A stretch of DNA of 64,000 nt from Nitrospirales bacterium. Its GTDB lineage: Bacteria > Nitrospirota > Nitrospiria > Nitrospirales > UBA8639. Positions 26,759 through 36,004 of the stretch are shown one piece after another; within the stretch, counting starts at the first letter, position 1; each line of letters begins with the position of its first letter. The notes under the pieces were generated by a model, which worked only from the letters and a program-made list of their open reading frames with translations, searched no databases and was not told the DNA's origin. The position numbers were made by a program, and so were the translations under genes. The DNA is taken from positions 1-64,000 of the forward strand of contig BQIX01000001.1 of NCBI GenBank assembly GCA_021604145.1. The letters run 5' to 3'.

Positions 26759-28000
26759 TTATTGCGAGCCTCCATAGTCTTTCGATGGCATGGTTTTGGT
26801 AAACGGAGGACGGGTGAAGAGTCTGGCGGTGAGTGAGTCGCGGTCAATGCTGGTGCCAATATCGGCAAGCCATGGGCGAACTTCTCCGCAACGTTTTTTT
26901 GTGCCGAGCGCCATTACAAATCGAACGAAGAGAATGCCTGTTGAGGCCACGGTCCACAAGGCCACGCCCATCAATCCCCAGTCTGGTCGAGCGATGATGG
27001 CACTGCCTGTAAGAAGAATTAAATTAGGATTGCGCCTAGCGGTGATCAATCGAAAGTACGAATCTATGGGTTTCCAGCAGTAAATCCCGAATCGTCCTAC
27101 CAGTTGATGAAAAGACCCTTCGATCACTCTTCCCATCACATATCCAATAAAAATTGCCCACAACGTGGTTGTAAGTGACCATGGCCACCAGGTCGTGGGT
27201 TGAAAGGTCGTCAAGCCGATGCCCCAGGCAAGGTACCAGAGTGGCGGGTGAATAACATCTATTCCATGATCAAAGATGTTTCCGAACCAACTGGAGGTCA
27301 CGGTCACGCGGGCTAATTTCCCATCGACGGTATCAAGGAAGGTCATGCCCCAACCTGCAAGAAGACCGATGAGATACTGCTGCTTGGCAAAACAGACACC
27401 GGAAATGATGGTCAGGATAAGTCCGAGAAACGTCACAGCGTTCGGTCTGATGCCATGGCGGGCACAAAGCTGTGTGACCCATTTCGCGGGGATCGGCCAC
27501 GCCCATTTTGTAATCAAATCGGTGATCCCTTTATAGGAGCCGGAATAGAGGTGTTCCTCAAGTGCGTCCTGATTCTCCTGTGTGATAGCGAATACGTAGG
27601 CTGGATCGACTTTACGGAGTTTTTTGTGAAACGTGTTCGTGAAAGCGTGTAAGCCAATGAGTTGAAGTGGCCCTGATACAGGCGAGATCTCGTGTTCGAG
27701 TGCCTGCAGAGCTAGGGTGATGAAGCGGGCCTGAACATGTGCGGCAATTGGAACGTCTTTGCCTTTCACCGCTAATTGGAATACGACGTTTTCTTGTTCC
27801 ATGAGATGCGTCAAGACCCGCACATCATAGAGATAGTTGCAATGAATGATGAGGAGCGTGGCATCTGGGGGCAAGAGAGAACAATCATCAATTACATGCT
27901 CAACCTCCATGCGTTCCAGCATTCGTGTTAATCGATCACGAGATGTGAGACCCCATAACTGCAGAGAAGACTCACCGATGATGTGGGCATACAGAGCCAT
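26759..28000 (-). CDS. CDP-alcohol phosphatidyltransferase with extra N-terminal domain (copy 1)
   Basis: This 413-residue membrane protein. The C-terminal part is a CDP-alcohol phosphotransferase: the motif D-x2-DG-x2-AR-x8-G-x3-D-x3-D is complete in DTVDGKLARVT through FDHGIDV, near residues 225-251. The core is flanked by about six membrane helices. The N-terminal 160 residues (LWGLTSRDRLTRMLERM, then LLIIHCNYLYDVRVLTHLM) look like a degenerate nucleotidyltransferase-type domain, as in fused inositol-phosphate enzymes. Such enzymes join a CDP-activated unit to an alcohol. It is a paralogue of the gene at 30210 and the last of four same-strand genes. A head-group role in sphingolipid or phospholipid synthesis is inferred from context. 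Confidence 0.8.
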   Translation of the reverse strand: MALYAHIIGESSLQLWGLTSRDRLTRMLERMEVEHVIDDCSLLPPDATLLIIHCNYLYDVRVLTHLMEQENVVFQLAVKGKDVPIAAHVQARFITLALQALEHEISPVSGPLQLIGLHAFTNTFHKKLRKVDPAYVFAITQENQDALEEHLYSGSYKGITDLITKWAWPIPAKWVTQLCARHGIRPNAVTFLGLILTIISGVCFAKQQYLIGLLAGWGMTFLDTVDGKLARVTVTSSWFGNIFDHGIDVIHPPLWYLAWGIGLTTFQPTTWWPWSLTTTLWAIFIGYVMGRVIEGSFHQLVGRFGIYCWKPIDSYFRLITARRNPNLILLTGSAIIARPDWGLMGVALWTVASTGILFVRFVMALGTKKRCGEVRPWLADIGTSIDRDSLTARLFTRPPFTKTMPSKDYGGSQ

Positions 28001-28206
28001 GACGAATTGTTCCTTACGTGAAAAACATTGTATTGAACGATTGACGCGTTGAGCGGTTTATGTCTGTGTTGGTTTGGGGGAGATTGTATTGAGAGTCAAC
28101 ATAGTAACGAATATCATCACACCGGTAAAGTACCTTGGTTCTCTAAGCGAGTGTGTTGTGATATCCCATGATGTGCATGTTTTCGGATATGTCATGGTGT
28201 TGTCAT

Positions 28207-29160
28207 CTACCGGAATGCACCTTTGCGGTAGAGCTTCCAGAATACGACGGGACTGGCGAGGAGCGGGTGCTGTCGTTGTTGAGGTGTGAGTTCAATGCTA
28301 ACCCCGGAATGCCGTTCAATTTTCCACAGGATATAGTCCACTCCGCCTTGGAACGTAAAGAGGCCTTTGATGAGCCGTAAGATAGACAAGACCTTGCCTT
28401 GTATCCGGCGGAGTCCCCAGGAGATTCGATTGATCAGGCGGCTTGTGGATGAACAGGTTGTGTGAAAACGAACAGGTTGAACGGAGGGATCAACAATGAT
28501 TGGAGGTGACAGTCGGCGAAGAACCGCGTTCGCGGTCTGTTGGTAGTAATCTCGATTGGCCTCGACGATGTGTGCGATGCGTCCTGATTTCTCCGTTCGA
28601 AGTTCGGCTCGATATGTGAGTGACAGGCCTGTTTCCCAGAGCGTTAGCGCCTCAAAGGGTTGTGGTGTTTGTGGGAGGGTTCTTGTGATAAATGTCACGA
28701 CGGACTGGGCTAACGCGGCGTAGATTACGTGTTCAACTTGAGGCGTTGCGGAATAGAGAACTTTCGTGGGTTGTGCGAAGCGTGCCCAGAAGTATGAGTG
28801 AAACCATTTCATGGACGTGCTGCGTTGAAAGTCCTCTAATGAAAGGATGGCATATTTTGCCCGTACGATGCGATCATGGAATGGAACTTCTATGTAAAAG
28901 ACATTTGGGGGAAGCAGGGTATTGGTAAACGCTAACAACCTTGTGTCGTAGATAGTTGTATAGGAGTCGACGATGAGATAGAGGTCGACGATTCCGTCAA
29001 TGTCTGAGTCTGCACGTAAGCACGAGCCATAGAACAGGATGGCTTGGATTGCATCTGAATAACGCGTCAGAAGTGTTTCGCATAGTGCCTGAATTGACTC
29101 AGGGACAGGCTCAGCATCTTGGCTGCGGACAAGCTGCAGAAGTTCAAGTGAAATGGTCAC
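28207..29160 (-). CDS. Nucleotidyltransferase-superfamily protein
   Basis: This 317-residue protein. Residues about 40-65 (AILFYGSCLRADSDIDGIVDLYLIV) show the GS-x-x-x-x-x-(S)D-x-D pattern of the pol-beta-type nucleotidyltransferase fold. The third acidic position is not clear by eye. The rest (IYAALAQSVVTFI, LTLWETGLSLTYRAEL, RSGRIAHIVEANRDYY-like helices) is helical and carries a basic C-terminal third that could sit at a membrane (LKGLFTFQGGVDYILWKI). It is 5 bp downstream of the lipid-kinase gene, so clearly in the same operon. In the Caulobacter ceramide locus a nucleotidyltransferase is also needed for head-group synthesis (from memory). The exact substrate is unknown. Confidence 0.65.
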   Translation of the reverse strand: MTISLELLQLVRSQDAEPVPESIQALCETLLTRYSDAIQAILFYGSCLRADSDIDGIVDLYLIVDSYTTIYDTRLLAFTNTLLPPNVFYIEVPFHDRIVRAKYAILSLEDFQRSTSMKWFHSYFWARFAQPTKVLYSATPQVEHVIYAALAQSVVTFITRTLPQTPQPFEALTLWETGLSLTYRAELRTEKSGRIAHIVEANRDYYQQTANAVLRRLSPPIIVDPSVQPVRFHTTCSSTSRLINRISWGLRRIQGKVLSILRLIKGLFTFQGGVDYILWKIERHSGVSIELTPQQRQHPLLASPVVFWKLYRKGAFR

Positions 29161-29165
29161 GATGT

Positions 29166-30149
29166 CTATCGTTCGAAACGGATAAATGACGCGATTCCGC
29201 CAGAGGTTATACGCACCGGGCCTCGCTCGGGATCGGGTTTATAGTCCTCACCGTCGATGGTAAATCCATCTTGCAAGTGAAGTTCCAGTGATTGAGCATT
29301 ATGACTGTCGTATCCATGTTCTGCCGTTCCGTATTTGTGAGAGCGGCCAAATAAGAGTGAGGGAAGCGTCCGCGTAAGGTATGTGGGGTTTTTCCGGACT
29401 GCGGTGTAGTGTAGCGGATGAGATTCGGTTCCCCAATACGGTCGTAGTCCAAGAAATAATCGTTCTAATGTCGTGACCAGAATGGTGAGAAATTCCCTTT
29501 TGATAGCCGGGTGTTCGTCGCGGGAGATGGTTGCATGAATAGGGGTGATGCGGGTTTGCCGACTGAACAAGAGTGAAAGGAAAAATCGGCAGATAATGAG
29601 GCTTGCGCCAACTTCTCCCAGTCGACCGACCGATTGTTTTGTGTTCCATCCAACTTGTGCGCCTTGGTAGATGGCCCCCGCCCCAAAGAACATTCCATAG
29701 ATGGGATTTTCATCCGGTACTCGCTGTACGCGTAACACATGACGTGTGAGAATTGCCGGATCAGGACCATGTCCCTCTATCCATGATAACAGTTTTTGCA
29801 GTGAGGCTGTTCGGTTTCCATTGAGTCCTACATCGCCGGCATTCATATTGGATGTGCCGGAAGGAAGTATCGCCAATAGTGGGAGCGTGGCAAATGGTTG
29901 ATGATGGAAGAGTGTGGTCAGCACGGCGTGTACGGTTCCATCGCCACCGTTAATGACCAGAACATTCACCTGTTCTTGGGCAAATGTGGTGAGGGAGGTT
30001 TGGATATCCTGTTGTGTACGTACTTCGTTGTGGAAGATTTCCGGATGGGCTTCCAAGATGGGCGTCATGGCAACAGCATGTTTTTTATTCCGTCCACTCA
30101 GAGGGTTGGAGACAATACCCAGGCGATATGTGTGTGCAGGGACTTGCAA
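29166..30149 (-). CDS. Diacylglycerol-kinase-family lipid kinase (ceramide kinase candidate)
   Basis: This 327-residue protein of the DAGK catalytic superfamily. It has GIVSNPLSGRNKK at the N-terminus, the nucleotide-binding NGGDGTVHAVLTTLF at about 71-87, LAILPSGTSNMNAGD near 100-114, and a C-terminal DGFTIDGEDY block. Members phosphorylate diacylglycerol, sphingosine or ceramide, and the substrate cannot be read from the motif. In Caulobacter, CpgB of this superfamily is a ceramide kinase in the sphingolipid locus. The position here, between CDP-alcohol transferases and within reach of a full ceramide pathway, favours a similar role. Family membership is secure; the ceramide substrate is inference. 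Confidence 0.8.
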   Translation of the reverse strand: MQVPAHTYRLGIVSNPLSGRNKKHAVAMTPILEAHPEIFHNEVRTQQDIQTSLTTFAQEQVNVLVINGGDGTVHAVLTTLFHHQPFATLPLLAILPSGTSNMNAGDVGLNGNRTASLQKLLSWIEGHGPDPAILTRHVLRVQRVPDENPIYGMFFGAGAIYQGAQVGWNTKQSVGRLGEVGASLIICRFFLSLLFSRQTRITPIHATISRDEHPAIKREFLTILVTTLERLFLGLRPYWGTESHPLHYTAVRKNPTYLTRTLPSLLFGRSHKYGTAEHGYDSHNAQSLELHLQDGFTIDGEDYKPDPERGPVRITSGGIASFIRFER

Positions 30150-30209
30150 TGCGGTCTTAATTTCCTGAGAGGCTGTTCGGCATCGGCTTGTCGTCTAATA
30201 GTAGCAGAG

Positions 30210-31439
30210 TCAATCGGTTGATTGAATGGTTGTGGTGAGCGGAGGACGAGTAAAGGTCCTTGCCGCAAGAGAGTCATGGGATACGGTGGCTCCAATATCG
30301 GCTAACCATGGACGCAATGGACTGCCGGACAGCAGACGGACGCTGAAGGCGAATCCGAGCCGAATGAGTAGAATGAGGGTTGAGAGCACGGTCCATACCG
30401 TGACAGCGAGGAGTCCTACGTCGGGACGGCCAAAACACAGAGACCCTGTGAGTAAGATGAGGTTGGGGTTTCGGCGGGCCGTAATCAATCGATTAAAGGA
30501 GTCGAACGGCCTCCAGCAAAACAAGCCAAATTGCCCGAAGCCTAGTTGAAAGAGCCCTTCGCACAGTCGTCCCGCAATGTAGCCGATCAGAATCATGCCG
30601 AAAATCGTATGGAGTGTCAGCCAGGCTGTCGGAGGGGTGAATGCGGTTAATCCAAGCCCCCACGCCATGTACCAAAGTGGAGGATGAATAATGTCGAGGC
30701 CGTGATCTAAGACATGCCCAAACTTACTGGAGGTGACCGTGACTCGAGCCAGTTTTCCGTCAACGGTATCGAGAAAGGTCATGAGCCAGCCTGCGACAAG
30801 CCCAATGCCATACCATCCCTTCAAAAAACAGACTCCCGCAATGATGGTCAGGATTAAGCTGCATGACGTGACCGCATTCGGCACGATGCCGGCTTTGACG
30901 CAGAAACGTGCCGCCCATTTCGCTGGAATCGGCCAGGCCCATTTGGTGATGAGATCGGTGACGCCTTTATAGGAACCGGAATACAGGTGTTCTTCTAGAT
31001 CTGCTTGTCGCTCGCTTGTAATAGGGAGAATATAGGGTGGATCAAATTTACGAAGTTGTTCTTGAAATCCCGAAGCCCAGTCTTTCAATTCAACCGTGCG
31101 GATGTTGGGGGGGGCTTGTCCTGCTGATGATTCAGACAAGAGTGCTGCGGTTTGCGTAGCCGACTGTGCCGGGACGACTGCTGCGACCGGTGTTAAGGTT
31201 TGTTTGACGGGGATGTGTAGAAGAGTCTCTTCTTCTTTTGCGAGACGTGTAATAATCCGATTGTCATATAGAAAGTCCGCTCGTAGGATGAGGACGGAGG
31301 AATCAGCCGGGAGCGACGATAGATCTTCGAGCATCGTCAGGTTTCCTACGCGTTGAACCATTCGCGTCAATCGTTCACGAGAGGTTAATCCCCACAGGGT
31401 TATAGGGGCGTCGTTGACAATGTAGACGTATCGTGGCAT
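30210..31439 (-). CDS. CDP-alcohol phosphatidyltransferase with extra N-terminal domain (copy 2)
   Basis: This 409-residue paralogue of the protein at 26759 has the same layout: a soluble N-terminal domain (ITLWGLTSRERLTRMVQR, VLILRADFLYDNRIITRL) and a membrane CDP-alcohol transferase core with a complete catalytic motif (DTVDGKLARVTVTSS, HVLDHGLDIIHPP). Identity is high through the core (the SGSYKGVTDLITKWAWPIPAKW region is almost invariant) and lower in the N-terminal linker, where this copy has an Ala/Ser-rich stretch near 95-120. It is first in the four-gene minus-strand operon. Two copies may act on different acceptors, for example ceramide and diacylglycerol. Confidence 0.8.
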   Translation of the reverse strand: MPRYVYIVNDAPITLWGLTSRERLTRMVQRVGNLTMLEDLSSLPADSSVLILRADFLYDNRIITRLAKEEETLLHIPVKQTLTPVAAVVPAQSATQTAALLSESSAGQAPPNIRTVELKDWASGFQEQLRKFDPPYILPITSERQADLEEHLYSGSYKGVTDLITKWAWPIPAKWAARFCVKAGIVPNAVTSCSLILTIIAGVCFLKGWYGIGLVAGWLMTFLDTVDGKLARVTVTSSKFGHVLDHGLDIIHPPLWYMAWGLGLTAFTPPTAWLTLHTIFGMILIGYIAGRLCEGLFQLGFGQFGLFCWRPFDSFNRLITARRNPNLILLTGSLCFGRPDVGLLAVTVWTVLSTLILLIRLGFAFSVRLLSGSPLRPWLADIGATVSHDSLAARTFTRPPLTTTIQSTD

Positions 31440-31622
31440 GCAATCTTTAGACGATTTGCTGAAAATGTTGAAATTTCTTTATGGTATTCCTAAGAAAAAT
31501 TTCTGATGCATTGGGTAGTTATAGGAATAACGAACGCGAGATCGTATACTAATGCGATACCTGGGGTAAAGAATCACGTGCTCACAAGTCTGAGATAACA
31601 TACATAAAGGTCGAAATATATC

Positions 31623-32546
31623 ATGAGTGACTTTACATTTGCCCATCTATCAGATCCCCATTTGACAACACTGGAAGGCGTCGACATTGGCGACTTGTTG
31701 AGTAAACGGGTGTTGGGGTATTTGTCCTGGCGTTCGCATCGACGGACGGAACATCGCGGTGAAATCCTGGCAAGACTGGTTGATGATGTGCGCAGCAAAC
31801 ATCCTGATCATATTGTGATCACAGGGGACCTCACACACTTGGGATTACCAGCTGAATTTCAGGAAGCCAAAGAGTGGCTGCATGACCTCGGTCCAGCTTC
31901 ACACGTCACGGTCATTCCTGGCAATCATGAAACCTATGTGGCAACGGCATGGGAGAACACCTTTGCCCATTGGGCTCCCTATCTACGTTCTGACCAGGCA
32001 AATGGCGCAGAATCACATGTGAGTGCTGATGGCGTGTTTCCCAGTGTTCGCATTCGAGGGCATATCGCATTTATTGGCTTGTCCAGTGCGCAGCCGACGT
32101 GGCCCTTTTTAGCCACCGGCAGTTTGGATGTGACGCAATTGTCAAAACTCGAAGAGGTGCTGCAGGAATTAGGTCGCCAACACTACTGTCGAGTGGTGTT
32201 GATTCATCATCCGCCGGTTCCAGGAATCGTCAGATGGCGAAAGTCTTTGACGAATGCATCTGCCCTTGAATCTATTCTTTCTCGATGCGGAGCCGAACTG
32301 GTTCTTCATGGCCATGCCCATCGTTCCATCATGACCTCGATCTCGACCGCAACCCACCCGATCCCTGTTCTTGGGGTGCCGTCTGCGTCGGCCGTAGGAG
32401 CGACGCCAGATCGTCGCGCACATTATCATCTCTATTCAGTCAAAGAGGAGTCTGGAACGTGGGATATTCATGTGCAAGTCTACGCGTATTCTGCGGAGAC
32501 CGAACAGTTCCAGCTTGATCGCGAGCAATACCTTGTTCCATCGTAG
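31623..32546 (+). CDS. Metallophosphoesterase (calcineurin-like)
   Basis: This 307-residue protein carries all calcineurin-like phosphoesterase motifs: D-x-H in SDPHLTT, GD in ITGDLTHLG, GNHE at about 101-104, HHPP near 197, and GHAH near 236. It has no signal peptide, so it acts in the cytoplasm. The class includes cAMP phosphodiesterases, UDP-diacylglucosamine hydrolases and lipid-phosphate phosphatases. Its sequence does not settle which. It is divergent from the CDP-alcohol transferase operon and convergent with lptG (20 bp gap), so dephosphorylation of a head-group or lipid intermediate is a reasonable guess. Confidence 0.8.
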   Translation: MSDFTFAHLSDPHLTTLEGVDIGDLLSKRVLGYLSWRSHRRTEHRGEILARLVDDVRSKHPDHIVITGDLTHLGLPAEFQEAKEWLHDLGPASHVTVIPGNHETYVATAWENTFAHWAPYLRSDQANGAESHVSADGVFPSVRIRGHIAFIGLSSAQPTWPFLATGSLDVTQLSKLEEVLQELGRQHYCRVVLIHHPPVPGIVRWRKSLTNASALESILSRCGAELVLHGHAHRSIMTSISTATHPIPVLGVPSASAVGATPDRRAHYHLYSVKEESGTWDIHVQVYAYSAETEQFQLDREQYLVPS

Positions 32547-32565
32547 CGTGTTGTGAGCCGATTGC

Positions 32566-33633
32566 CTAGAGGTGTTGCTTCCAGAGCCAGAAGGCTATTC
32601 CGAGAAGGATGCCGATTGGCGCAAAGGTGATGAACAGTGGATTCAGAGCATAGAGTAGGCCTACATGGCCGAGAATTTGATTCGCAAAGTAAAAAGCAAT
32701 AGCAATGCCTGCTCCAATGAGAATGCGTTTCCCTGACGTGGCTGATCGGAGTGGGCCAAAGACAAATGGGATGGCGAGGAGCACCATGACGCCGGACGTG
32801 AAGGGCATGGCAACCTTTTGCCAGAATACCAGTTCAAGGCGGTTTGAGTTCGCGCCGGTTTCATCTAAGTAGGCTAAGTAATTGTATAGCTGCGTGAGCG
32901 AAAACATGTCAGGCGGTGTTGAGAATATTCCCACTTGCTGTGTGCTCAGAAATGAATTCCAGATGAGTTCATCGAGATGTTGAGAGGTTACACCTCTCTG
33001 GTCGATGATCTTCTGCTCAACATCTCGCAAGATCCATTGGTTGGGATTGACAATCTCGGCGGAGCGAGCATGGGTAAAGACCTGTAATGCTCCCTGCTCA
33101 TTGAATTCATAGACATCAATGTCTTCGGGAAGTTTTCCATACCGAAGCCCTCCGACTTTAATAAATCGAGAGGATTGGTGAAACCAAAATCCATGCTCGC
33201 CTAATAATGTTTGGGTATCGGCTAAGGCTAATGCACGTTGGTTATGAGCATAATGAGCCAGTGGAGGGTGAATGTATTCTTCGACGACGACGATGGTGAG
33301 CATAAACAGGATGCCGACTCGCAGGACAGACCAAGCAATGCGAAGCGTCGAAATTCCCACGGTTTGCATGGCAATCAGTTCCCGGTGGTTGGCTAATGTC
33401 CCGAGACCGATGATGCTGCCGAGTAAGGCGGTGATGGGAGCCAGGTCGATAATGCGGCCGGGTATCGTATAGAGGACATGTGTTATCGCATCAGCAAGTG
33501 CATACTGCCCTGTCCCAATGTGGTCGAGTTCTTCGACGAAGATGAAAAAGCTGAAGATCGTAACAAATAAGGAGAGGACCAGCCCATAACTGGTGACGAC
33601 AGAGTGGGCGATATATCGATCAAGAATATTCAT
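32566..33633 (-). CDS. lptG: LptG-like lipid-export permease (LptF/LptG family)
   Basis: From ATG 33633 (no clear ribosome binding site) this gives about 355 residues starting MNILDRYIAHSVV. There are three N-terminal membrane helices, a periplasmic beta-jellyroll domain (about 130-260, FWFHQSSRFIKVGGLRYG and following), and three C-terminal helices (MPFTSGVMVLLAIPFVFGPL, IAIAFYFANQILGHVG). This is the LptF/LptG fold. With LptB2 they extract lipopolysaccharide from the inner membrane and feed the LptC-A-D bridge. Ala-containing YIHPPLAHYA fits the coupling loop. It lies downstream of lptF on the same strand and inside the lipid cluster. It could be the cell's only LptG or a dedicated paralogue. 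Confidence 0.85.
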   Translation of the reverse strand: MNILDRYIAHSVVTSYGLVLSLFVTIFSFFIFVEELDHIGTGQYALADAITHVLYTIPGRIIDLAPITALLGSIIGLGTLANHRELIAMQTVGISTLRIAWSVLRVGILFMLTIVVVEEYIHPPLAHYAHNQRALALADTQTLLGEHGFWFHQSSRFIKVGGLRYGKLPEDIDVYEFNEQGALQVFTHARSAEIVNPNQWILRDVEQKIIDQRGVTSQHLDELIWNSFLSTQQVGIFSTPPDMFSLTQLYNYLAYLDETGANSNRLELVFWQKVAMPFTSGVMVLLAIPFVFGPLRSATSGKRILIGAGIAIAFYFANQILGHVGLLYALNPLFITFAPIGILLGIAFWLWKQHL

Positions 33634-33876
33634 GTCAGTGGTGATGGGCAACGAATGTATAGCCGTTTCAGTTATCCCGAATCTATAGGTCACCCCATTG
33701 AATACTGATTGGCCCTTTGTGATTGAACCGTCAATCGTCTGCAGGTCATCCAGGCGGGAATAACCTTCCTCATGTTCACATTGTCCCGCGCTGGCGTAGT
33801 TGTCTTTTCCTGTTTGGAACGTATTTGGATTCGCTCTATCTTCTCGTTTTAGCAGATGTCCTTGTGGTGGTTCGCG

Positions 33877-34953
33877 TTAGAGTCGTTGGCGGCGCATGAA
33901 TGTTGATGGCCGATATACGATAAGCAAGATGATGGCGAGAAGCCCGTTGACCCACCAGATACCAGGGAACAGAGGATGAACGATGCCCTGCTCAACCCAG
34001 GTCATGGCAATGGCTCCAAGATTGTAATACACGGCAAACGCGATAACCGCAACAAAAATTTTGGCATACTTTCCCTGACGTGGCGTGGCTCGGCTTAAGG
34101 GAATACCCAGCAAGGCCAAGAGGAGTGTCGACAGACCGGTTGAGAGCCGCCATTGAAATTCTGCAAATTCTTTGGGGTTGGAGGAATAGGCTAACCGGGA
34201 GTTTGGTGATGCCTTTCGCGTATAGTACACCGATTGCTTGTCGCTTGGGAAAATCGTGAGTTCTTGGAACTCGGTAATGCGATTGATGCCCTCATGCCGC
34301 GACAGTGTATACTCGTATCCATCAACGAGAACCGGAAGTATTCGGTTGCTGGCAGGATCGTGACGTTCATACCCTTCTTTGGAAGAGAGGATGCGGATTT
34401 TATCCCCATTTTCTGTTTGGATGAAGACGTGTTTCATTCGTTCGCCTTTCACGTCAATGTCTTTCATGAAGAGGACGAAGGAGCCATCATCTTTTTTCCG
34501 TTCATAAAATCGACCGGCTTCCAGGTCTGAAATTCGAAATGCCGTATCGGCCTTGTCTTGAAGGTCGTAACTTTGTTGATAGGCCCATGGACGGATAAAT
34601 AATGAGAGACAGCTGACGAATATGGAGAGGCACAGCGCAAACATACACACGACCTTGACGGGTTTCCAGGGGCTCACGCCGCAGGCGGAAAGCGCGGTCA
34701 TTTCCAATTCCAGATGAAGACGTCCGAGCCCCAGAACAATTGAAAGCAGTAGCGCAACCGGAAGGAGTACTTCCAATGCGATGATCACTTTGTAGATGAT
34801 GAGGGTGAGGATCATGCTGGAGGGCAATTGAGCCTCGACCGCGCGCCCTAAAAAGCGCACCCAATTAAAACTCACAAACATCGCAATGAGAATGGTGCAG
34901 ATGCCGAGGAAGGGCTTGAGAATTTCTCTGGCGAGATAACGTTCTAGTAACAT
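33877..34953 (-). CDS. lptF: LptF-like lipid-export permease (LptF/LptG family)
   Basis: This 358-residue protein starts MLLERYLAREILKPF at ATG 34953 (a TTG at 34956 precedes it), the usual LptF opening. Three N-terminal helices, the coupling region SACGVSPWK, a periplasmic domain (about 125-255 with YERKKDDGSFVLFMKDIDVKG), and three C-terminal helices follow (WRLSTGLSTLLLALLGIPLSR). The length is normal. LptF pairs with LptG in the LPS export ABC complex; no lptB or lptC is seen in the window. The gap to lptG is 243 bp and holds no gene, so the two may still be one transcript. Confidence 0.85.
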   Translation of the reverse strand: MLLERYLAREILKPFLGICTILIAMFVSFNWVRFLGRAVEAQLPSSMILTLIIYKVIIALEVLLPVALLLSIVLGLGRLHLELEMTALSACGVSPWKPVKVVCMFALCLSIFVSCLSLFIRPWAYQQSYDLQDKADTAFRISDLEAGRFYERKKDDGSFVLFMKDIDVKGERMKHVFIQTENGDKIRILSSKEGYERHDPASNRILPVLVDGYEYTLSRHEGINRITEFQELTIFPSDKQSVYYTRKASPNSRLAYSSNPKEFAEFQWRLSTGLSTLLLALLGIPLSRATPRQGKYAKIFVAVIAFAVYYNLGAIAMTWVEQGIVHPLFPGIWWVNGLLAIILLIVYRPSTFMRRQRL

Positions 34954-35263
34954 CAACCTGACTCAACCTTTAGGAATACCGTATCATGAAATGCGGCATT
35001 GTCGATGAATCTGCGTTCGGATATGCGAAACCATATTAAGACGGTGATGTTGAAGAATCCCTGGAGAATGTTCTTCCCACTGCCGTTTCTGTATACGAAT
35101 TTGTCGATTGGGTGGCTTTGCGTTTTTCCGATATGATACCGAAGAGTATTGAATCGTACGTCAACTTGACAAGGAAAAAGTGAAAGTTATAGGGAATTTT
35201 ATAAATGCGGCGCAATATGGTAGAAGAGGAGCTGGGTAATTTTTCTTCCAAATGTAGGTGATC

Positions 35264-36004
35264 ATGAAAACGATTATTTTGAGTGCCGGTCAAGGGCGGC
35301 GGCTATTGCCGCTTACGGCTGAAAACCCTAAGTGTTTGTTGCAAATTGGCGGAAAGTCACTTCTGGAATGGCAATTACAAGAACTACGCAAGTGCGGCAT
35401 TGACCACGTTGCTGTCGTGGTGGGGTATGGGGCGGACAAGGTCGAGCAGTGTCTTCGGCTCAATGGGTATGAGAGCTGGGTTCGTACGATTTACAACCCC
35501 TTTTATGCCGTAGCAGACAATTTGGGCAGTTGCTGGGTGGCACGGGAGGAAATGACCGAAGAATTCGTGCTGTTAAACGGGGATACCCTCTTCGAGTCTG
35601 CGGTGCCTCAACAGTTGCTGGCCTCACCTCGACATCCTGTAACGCTCGTAACGGATTCCAAGGGTACCTATGATGCCGATGATATGAAAGTTATTCTGGA
35701 TGGAACCAAACTCGCAAGAGTGGGAAAAACCATTCCGATTCACGAAACGCATGGCGAGTCGATCGGGATGATGGTGTTTCGTGACAAGGGACCGGCTATG
35801 TTTCGTCGAGCTGTTGAACAGGCGCTTCGCCGACCGGAGTCTTTAAAAAAGTGGTATTTATCGATTATTGATGAATTGGCTCAGGAAGGCTTGGTGTGGA
35901 CCAGTGCCATTCGTGGGATGAAATGGGGTGAAATCGATAATTCGTCCGACCTTGATCAGGCACATAAACTTGTCGAAAGTTTGCAGGGTTCAGGACACGT
36001 TTAA
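35264..36004 (+). CDS. NTP-transferase (phosphocholine/sugar-phosphate cytidylyltransferase-like)
   Basis: From ATG 35264 (AGGTG just upstream) this gives 246 residues. It opens with the nucleotidyltransferase signature ILSAGQGRRLLPLTAENPKCLL and has LLNGDTLFE near 106-114 with the metal-binding Asp. IYNPFYAVADNLGSCW and NSSDLDQAHKL match LicC-type phosphocholine cytidylyltransferases. It would activate a phosphorylated alcohol or sugar as a CDP derivative, giving the substrate for the two CDP-alcohol transferases upstream. The activated group is unknown (choline, ethanolamine, inositol or another). It ends 4 bp into the convergent MobA-like gene. Confidence 0.8.
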   Translation: MKTIILSAGQGRRLLPLTAENPKCLLQIGGKSLLEWQLQELRKCGIDHVAVVVGYGADKVEQCLRLNGYESWVRTIYNPFYAVADNLGSCWVAREEMTEEFVLLNGDTLFESAVPQQLLASPRHPVTLVTDSKGTYDADDMKVILDGTKLARVGKTIPIHETHGESIGMMVFRDKGPAMFRRAVEQALRRPESLKKWYLSIIDELAQEGLVWTSAIRGMKWGEIDNSSDLDQAHKLVESLQGSGHV

